From the NCBI GenBank assembly GCA_021018815.1, contig JAITYX010000003.1:14465501-14529500 (forward strand): a DNA stretch of 64,000 nucleotides. Reading direction: 5' to 3'. Both the position numbers and the translations under genes were made by a program. Of the stretch, positions 57,908 through 64,000 are shown in pieces (within the stretch, counting starts at the first letter, position 1; each line of letters starts with the position of its first letter). The stretch comes from Talinum fruticosum (Eukaryota; Streptophyta; Magnoliopsida; Caryophyllales; Talinaceae). The notes under the pieces were generated by a model. The model was not told the origin of the DNA, did no database searches, and worked only from the letters and a program-made list of their open reading frames with translations.

Positions 57908-58410
57908 TTTTATTTTGATTTTATTTTTGCACACATGCAAGGATTATTCAACATGCCTCACCTATCCATAAAGGTTCAGAAGTCAAAGATTAAATCTAAA
58001 GCAAACACACTCATTCAAGCATGTAACCGAGGAGGGGGACCACCAAATAATCAAAAGTTCTATGGTCAAAGAGTTCCGGAGTTTGGATACATGGTAACAC
58101 GTAGTCCGAGAATTTGGTCCCCTATGGGTTGCATGGATAAGGATACAAACAAGAATTCTCGGTGCCTCTCGGTGAACCAAATGGTTTAGCCAAAGAGTGC
58201 TTGCTATGAGGAAGGTGGTACTGTTTCCTTGGGCAATCAAGCCTAGTTGGGCCCGCCTAAAGGAACCAAGTGGAAGCCTCTCTCCGAAAAGAGTAAGCGG
58301 TTGGTACAATAAAGCTAGTTCAAAGGTTGCTAAATGCGAGATGTCTAATGTAAGCACATCATTACAACTAACTACTCAAATTTTCAACTTTCCCCCTCTT
58401 AATAAAAAAT

Positions 58411-58430
58411 TATCCCGAGTGGAGTCGCCA
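58411..58430 (-). promoter_or_regulatory. Element J primer-binding site
   Basis: Minus strand reads TGGCGACTCCACTCGGGATA, directly next to the long repeat. Ogre-type elements use a tRNA-Arg-complementary site beginning TGGCGACTCC; this recollection is from family knowledge. Confidence 0.72.
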
Positions 58431-61188
58431 CTCGTAGCAATCGTGGCTGGCTAGGGATCGGCGAGCTACCCTACTTGTGTTGGGTCTCTTTTTTAAAGAT
58501 TGATTTTGAAGATGGTTTTTGAAAGTGAATTTTATAATGTAGGGAAGAACCTTTTATTAAGATTTCCAAGTGTTATTAAATCTGATTTAAAGCGAATTAA
58601 GCAAAGTTAAATGGCGATTTTATTAACCATTTTATTTTAGAAATTATTTTAAGAAGTCCTGGGATATTATTTCTTAACCGACCGTTACTAATTCGAGTAG
58701 TGAGTTAAAATAATGTACAAAAGCGAGGAAACAACAACATGCTATAAAGAATTAAAGTAACCAAACCATAATTAAGGAAAGCGATAAAAGCGAAAGTAAA
58801 GGAAAGTGGTAAAGGCAGAAACGAAAAGTGAAAGTGAAAGAAAAGCGAAAAGGGAAAAGAAAGCGAGAAATGTAAAAGATTACATCGTGCGAGGAGTAAT
58901 TAGAAGTGATACAACCTTTGCCCATAATACGGAAAGTAATAAAGAAAGCATAAAATAAAATAAACCGTTGTGAAAAGTGGATATGTGCCCTCGGGTTGTC
59001 CCATTTCCTGATGTGGATCTCTTGATGCGACAGGTGGTGATTAAAAGGTGCTTTTTCTGAGTTTTGGTGGAGATAGATAGGTATGAATCGGACGTAGGGA
59101 GTATGATGGAATTATGCTTGAAAAGAGACCAAGAGAGCATAATACCAAAGAAAGTATTCAGTAGCTCTTAGGCAAATTTAAACATTGTGGTATTCGGGCA
59201 AGAAGTAGTGTGGGAATGAACGCCAAGGCTCTCTATTAATAGGAGATGTTAGGTCAAGGAACTAATTGCCAACCGTCCAAAAGAGTTGAAAATAAATTAG
59301 GAAGATTGAACTGGATAAGAAGAGATAAAACCGGATAGAACTGGAAAGGCAAGCGACGGCCATCAAGGGATACCTAGGGTTTCGTGCCTAGTGTGCTCCT
59401 AAGGGAGTCTCCGGGGTTAGACGCAACGTTCCACTTACTATTTTGGGGTGGTGGGCGCCGGCCATAGTAGCTTTCCAAAAATGGAATGTTTCCATTTTTA
59501 GCGAGTTTATATTTTTGGCGAGTTTCTTTTGTGGTGCGGCATGCATGCTCTTAGTCTCGAGTGGACTATCTTGGAGACAAAAGGCAGCAGTTTGATGCTT
59601 GCGATCATGAAATGCGGTATCTAACGTTGTCTTCAAGTGCTCAGCTCCTTGTCCGGTTGGACAAAGTAAAACGCAGATGTTACGAGCCCAGAATTCCCGG
59701 TACACGGCATTGGACTCTATTTTCTCTGGAGGCTTGGCCTGGTTTTGGATCGTCCGAAAGAAAGGGGATTTGTGGTTCGACCCAAGGCGTAAAGCTATTT
59801 AAGTGGTGCTGGTGGGTTCTTTGTGGTTTCATCGGCTTCCGTCGCACCTATCGGACACAATTCGAGATCCAAATTCTCAAATAGGACTTATGATTTTATC
59901 ATTGGGCTAACAAATAAAAACCGAGAGGAAGGGACGCCACTTTTTAGTGTCTATAGTTAGCCTACACTTTGACCGAGTCCGATAGACGATGGTCAAAGTA
60001 GACACTTAAGGGTACTTACCTGGTACTAGTGTTACTTTTGAATTAACGTGTCCGAAATGTGGTACCTATTGACTTGAACTTTAATAGAGGCACACGGAGT
60101 TGGTCGATGGAGTATGAAGTCCGGGTTGTTCATTCTTGAACTTGGCTGCTTAGAGACCCGAAGTTCGATTTGTGTCCATAAACTTGACCGTGCTTTTAGT
60201 GTGAAGCTTGGTGAGGGAGCTTGAACTTGACTCGAGTAGTAAAGTGTGAAGCCCAAGTGAGGGGTGTCCGCACTTGACCGCTTCTTAGATCCGAAGTTAG
60301 GTTAGGTGTGCCTAAACTTGAACTTTCTTGGTCCGTGGCTTGGCTGAAAATTTCGTACTAAGCTGTTTTACTAGCTAATAATTAAATGGAAATGATTTCA
60401 TGTGTTACTCGAAGATAATTTGTAATCGGATCATGATGTCTTTGCATGGTATATGAACCTTGACCACTATTGGGCCCGAAGCTTAATAAGGGATTGATGT
60501 CTAAACCTTTACCACTTGTTGGGCCAAAGAATTGACCGGAGTGTGTCCGAACCTTGACCATTGTTGAGCCCGAAGCTCGACTCGGTTGTGTCCGAACCTT
60601 GACCGTTCGTTGGGCTCGAAGCTCGACCGAGTTCTCTAAACCTTGATCGTTGCGAGCCTAAAGTTCGACCGAGTTTTGTCCGAACCCTAACCGCTGCTGG
60701 ACTCGAAGCTCGACTTAATTGAGTCGGAACCTTGACCGCTGTTGGACTTGAAGCTCGACTTCTATCTACTTTCATCTGAATAGGGACAGATGCTTATCTT
60801 TATGTAGAAATTCTTGCTTAGACTTGGTTGTCGGATGATCCGAAGTCCGATTGCTTGAAAATATGACGTTTCATAAAGTGATGTGCTTCTTTCGAAATTT
60901 GAGCTTTTACTTTGTGTGCTAATAACTCCTTTGGTTGTGTGTTAGAAGATTTGTGTCTTCCCCTAAATATTCTTGGATATGTTGTGGTTGTATAACCCTT
61001 TTGATCTTGAGCCTATACATTCTTCTTGGGTGCTTATGTCTAGCTCTTCTCGGATGTTAGATACTAGATTTGACGGAATCACTTTGAAGGTGGCGATGAC
61101 ATTGACCTTCCCGATGCGAACTTAATGTTCGATGCTATTTAATGCTTCATGCTACTTGATTGAATAATTCCTTGTAGGGTGCTTTAAT
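58431..61188 (-). repeat. Element J long repeat, right copy (5' LTR)
   Basis: About 2.76 kb. It lacks the 460-base block of the left copy: cttaaccgaccgttac here corresponds to cgtagccga...gacgaccattac there, with ccga at both breakpoints. Its tandem array is at 60450-60759. The right end at gtgcttta is the last base shared with the left copy and is followed by copia LTR. Confidence 0.78.
60450..60759 (-). repeat. Tandem array, about 45 bp units, in J right LTR
   Basis: Same array as 54865-55175. Because the unit is close to 45 bases (15 codons), the minus strand stays open for 88 codons (60509-60775) with a repeated RASSPTAVKVPTQLS-like peptide. Probably fortuitous. Confidence 0.8.
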
Positions 61189-61309
61189 CTAGACTCAAAC
61201 AGTCTTGTTTATTCCTTTCAAGCTTTAATCTTCCAAGTTTGTTAAAATTTTCTCATCACCCTATTGACCCCCTCTAGGGTGACTAAGACTCTTCAAGAGC
61301 AAACCTTCA
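61187..61309 (+). repeat. Copia LTR, right part (5' LTR end of element K)
   Basis: From tctagactc to the terminal accttca at 61309, followed by the primer-binding site ttggtataagagcc (61311-61324). It is probably the continuation of the LTR at 51613-52305. Confidence 0.8.
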
Positions 61310-61559
61310 ATTGGTATAAGAGCCTAGCCTTTAAGAAAGGATATAATAATCCAAAGGTCTAAAGATCAAATGGCTCGTAACAATATTCCTTTCAAGCTTT
61401 AATCTTCCAAGTTTGTTAAAATTTTATCATCACCCTATTGACCCCCCTTTAGGGTGACTAAGACTCTTCAAGAGCAAACCTTGAATTGGTATAAGAGTCT
61501 AGCCTTTCAGAAAGGATCTAATAATCCAAAGGTCTAAAGATCAAATGGCTCGTAACAAT
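61211..61559 (+). repeat. Tandem duplication across LTR end, primer site and gag start
   Basis: Two adjacent copies of about 174 bases, 61211-61384 and 61385-61559, from attcctttcaagc to cgtaacaat. Each has the LTR end, the primer-binding site and a gag ATG (61370 and 61545). They differ at only a few positions (such as accttca versus accttga). Confidence 0.9.
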
Positions 61560-62058
61560 AGAGAGTTCGATGAAGGAAAATCTTCCAGCAGACCACCAAA
61601 GTTTAAAGGATCAAATTTTGTACATCTGGAAGAAACTCATTGAAAGCTTTCTACTAGATCACGATGAAGATGTATGGAACATCATTCACACAAGAAGGTT
61701 ACTACATTCCAATGAAGATGGAAGATACAAGACCCGTGCCTAAAGCAAAGTTCGAACACATCACTGAAGAGGGCGGAAAAGTTCGGAAAGAACTTTAAAG
61801 CGATGAACATTTTGATGTGCGCCATCAGCTTAGAAGAATACAACGAGTGTTAGCTTGTGATATAGCTAAAGATGTGTGGGACACTCTTGTCAACACATAT
61901 GAAGGAACAAGCCAAGTAAGACAAGCAAAGATAAGTCAATATCTTCACAAATACGAGCTGTTCAAGATGGAGCCGAAGAAAACATCACTCGGATGTTCAT
62001 CCACTTCACTAAGATTACAAACAATCTCAAATCTCTAGGTATAAAGATTTCCTATGAA
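61545..62058 (+). pseudogene. Element K, gag part 1
   Basis: Gag from the second ATG (MARNNREFDEGKSSSRPPKF), with a frameshift near 61622 and a diverged UBN2-like core (DEDVW at 61661 on). The better stretch is 61817-61980 (AKDVWDTLVNTYEGTSQVRQ; ISQYLHKYELFKM). A solo LTR interrupts it at 62059-63576, with duplication GAGAT. The gene resumes at 63577. Confidence 0.85.
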
Positions 62059-62063
62059 GAGAT

Positions 62064-63571
62064 TGAAGGTTTACTCGGGATGAAGTTAAGTCACCCTAGA
62101 GGGGGTGAATAGGGTGATGGAAGATTTTTGAGAAAATCAAACTCTTTTGCACAAAATAGAGACAGAAATGCATTCCGAGTCTAGATTGGACTCGGAAAAG
62201 TGTAAACTCGGATATACGTGGAAACCCTCCCGGGCGTAAAACCACGGACGGTGTCAATCCGGACACCAAGTTAAATCCACTAATTAAATCCTCAATTACA
62301 ATGAATATGACTACCCAGATTTGTTCCCAAACAAATCTATTACAATTTTCCCGTGCTCGAATTTACCTTATCCGATCGACCTAGTACTTCCAAGTTGAAG
62401 TTACCTTATCAACTTGGGATCCTCCAATTTTTCCCAGGGTTAGAAGTTCCCTTATCTAACCTGGTACTTTCAAACTGAGGTAACCTTTACAGTTTGGGAC
62501 AACCGAGTTGAGGTAACCTTTACAACTCGGTCGGAGAGAAAGAGTAGAAGAGTAGTAAGAATTGCAATACAACCGACTCGAAAAATGCAACTCGAATATT
62601 AGAATTACAGTTTGGGAGCTGTATGCTAGAGAAGATGTTCAATATGGTCTCTCTTTTTCTTTCATTCGTCAGTTGAAATCTTGTGCTAAGGCTTCTATAA
62701 ATAGTCTCGCCTTGAAGAGATAGCCGTTGTGCCTCCAACGTCTTTTCTGTTGAAGTCTGTCCGAGTTAACTAGCCGTTGTAACGGATAGTTTGAGTCACT
62801 CAGATTTCGGACCACCTTGAAATAACCGTTGTGCCTTGGTCCTAGCTTCCAACAACTCTTTTTCTAGCTTTTGTAAACTGGAAAAGCTAAACGAAAAGAC
62901 CGTTAGACACGTAAATAAAATATTACCCAAAACGATAGAATGACAAGGTCGTCGGTAAGTTCCGAGCTTTTCTAGAAATTCCAGCTTTTTGTCCGGCGAG
63001 TGCTTTAACGGTCGAAGCGTTTTGCTTTTGCTTTTTCTTCAGATAATTGACATTAGAAAAACCTACAAAAACATTAAGCACATAGGTTCTCAAAGTATAA
63101 ATATACTTTGGTCCATAATTAGATAAGGATTAGTCTAAATAAAGTATTTAATGACTAATTACCTTAATCTATTAATCTGGAATATTTCAAGTCTAATATT
63201 TCATATACTCGGATTCCGGATATGCTAAAACTCATAAATAAATCATTCAATCTTAATGGGCACATGAGTTATACGGACATTTTACAATTACGCATGATTA
63301 AACAAATAATAGCGTAGGCAAACTAAATGTGTGAGTCCGACTTAGTGGGTCGAGCATCTCGAGTTCCGAGTGGGTCGAATTTGGTTATGAGTTGGTCAGA
63401 TCCGAGTCCGAGTTCAGTCAAGAATAAGTCATATTGAAATGATGAATTGTAAAGCATATGACTTAGTTAAATGAATTTCTTTTAGGATGCTTCTTGCTTT
63501 ATCCTAAATTTAGATGAATGCATGAAATCAAAACACATTCAAGGGGTTAGTCGATCATACCCGAGTCTTCA
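62064..63571 (-). repeat. Solo copia LTR in gag of element K
   Basis: Complete minus-strand LTR, 1508 bases, plus strand tgaagg...gagtcttca. Exact target duplication GAGAT at 62059-62063 and 63572-63576. No internal region, so it is a solo LTR left by LTR-LTR recombination. It is a somewhat divergent subfamily: the middle (62330-62530) has repeated promoter-leader words unlike A or G. TATA region at about 62693 (minus TATTTATAGAAGCC). Confidence 0.93.
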
Positions 63572-63576
63572 GAGAT

Positions 63577-64000
63577 GTGACAAAAATTCTATGAAGTATA
63601 CCCAATAGAAGATGGGGTCCCAAGGTGACAGCCATCAAGAAAGCTCAGAGCCTCTCCCTACTAAAGCCGGACAAACCGAATGGGAAGCTACTTACCCATG
63701 AAATCCATATGGAAGAAGAGGATGCTCGAGGTAAGCACTAAAAAGAATATAGTGCTCGAAGGCCTCGGAAAGAAAAGGAGAAAATCTGAGTTCTACAAAA
63801 GAATGATAAAGCACAAGAGATGGGAAAAAGGCCAAGAGAAGAGTTCTACAAGAAGGACAAGAAGGATGAAAAGGTAAACACTCATCTCCTTCAAAGTTAT
63901 CTTTAACTAAGAACTCGGTCTGTTTTGAATGTGGCGAGCAAATATCACATAGTCAAAGATTGTCCAAGAAGAAAGAGGGACAGAAAGAAGAAGAAGGCTA
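63577..64000 (+). pseudogene. Element K, gag part 2 (runs off the edge)
   Basis: Resumes at the codons after the duplication and follows E 19890 onward: KKAQSLSLLKPDKPNGKLLT-like region, IHMEEEDAR, basic stretch, then the zinc knuckle at 63921-63965. C-F-E-C-G is clear, but ggcagcaaa reads ggcgagcaaa, shifting the frame; the final Lys-Asp-Cys (aaagattgt) is present in the next frame. Continues beyond 64000. Confidence 0.85.

Larger units (their letters stand above)
52306..61188 (-). mobile_element. Element J, Ty3/gypsy-like (Tat/Ogre-type), pol-less
   Basis: Minus-strand element with long direct repeats (52306-55617 and 58431-61188) around a 2.8-kb internal part holding only a gag remnant. 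The primer-binding site is tRNA-Arg-like and the gag is of the Tat/Ogre kind. No protease, RT, RNase H or integrase is visible, so it is a deletion derivative or LARD-like non-autonomous element. The word atcta flanks both ends (52301-52305, 61187-61191), a possible target duplication. The LTR ends do not show clear TG...CA, so exact boundaries are uncertain. Confidence 0.75.

Noticed and set aside
60509..60775. Minus-strand 88-codon frame with a repeated SSPTAV-like peptide
   Set aside because: Explained by a tandem array with unit length near a multiple of three; the left copy is not open in the same way.

Overview
This window looks like a piece of flowering-plant heterochromatin made almost entirely of retrotransposons. 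I recognise no cellular gene, no tRNA or rRNA gene and no CRISPR array. The plant origin rests on Ty1/copia elements primed by initiator tRNA-Met, a Tat/Ogre-like Ty3/gypsy element primed by a tRNA-Arg-type site, and deep same-family nesting. I do not assign a species.

One copia family (SIRE/Maximus-like or Tork-like; the clade is uncertain) dominates. Its LTRs are about 1.5-1.6 kb and run TGAAG...CTTCA. They are preceded by the polypurine tract AAAAAGGGGAGA and followed by a primer-binding site close to TTGGTATCRAGCC. Element order is LTR, gag (with zinc knuckle), protease, integrase, reverse transcriptase, RNase H, a conserved 36-nt hairpin, a TATA box with a pyrimidine-rich leader, a third ORF (ORF3), polypurine tract, LTR. 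Every coding region is broken by stops and frameshifts.

Layout: 1-2466, element A (minus; LTR and gag). 2467-6106, element B (plus; gag deleted, pol cut off at the RT active site). 6107-12002 and 30127-31505, element C (plus), split by element D (12003-30126, target duplication TACCA). D is itself split in ORF3 by element E (17755-26550, target duplication TTCTA), giving a three-level nest. 31500-35932, element F (pol and ORF3). 35933-38410, LTR pieces in inverted and tandem order. 38411-39665, a 3' copia fragment. 39666-50281, element G (minus), whose ORF3 holds two 2.1-2.2 kb TG...CA insertions (39710-41925 and 41996-44070). 50282-52305, the 3' part of element H. 52306-61188, element J, a Ty3/gypsy-like element with about 3-kb LTRs, a short gag and no pol. 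61187-64000, the 5' end of element K, with a solo LTR inserted in gag (target duplication GAGAT).

The most interesting signals lie in the pol-to-ORF3 interval of the copia family. A 36-nt hairpin with compensatory arm changes recurs in six copies, and a conserved TATAAATAGC box plus CT-rich leader precedes ORF3 in four. Together they suggest separate expression of ORF3. A second theme is a recurring one-base change at CTG/CAG sites (to CTCG/CGAG) that breaks many frames. It may be a methylation-linked consensus artefact rather than biology and should be settled before any frame is trusted.
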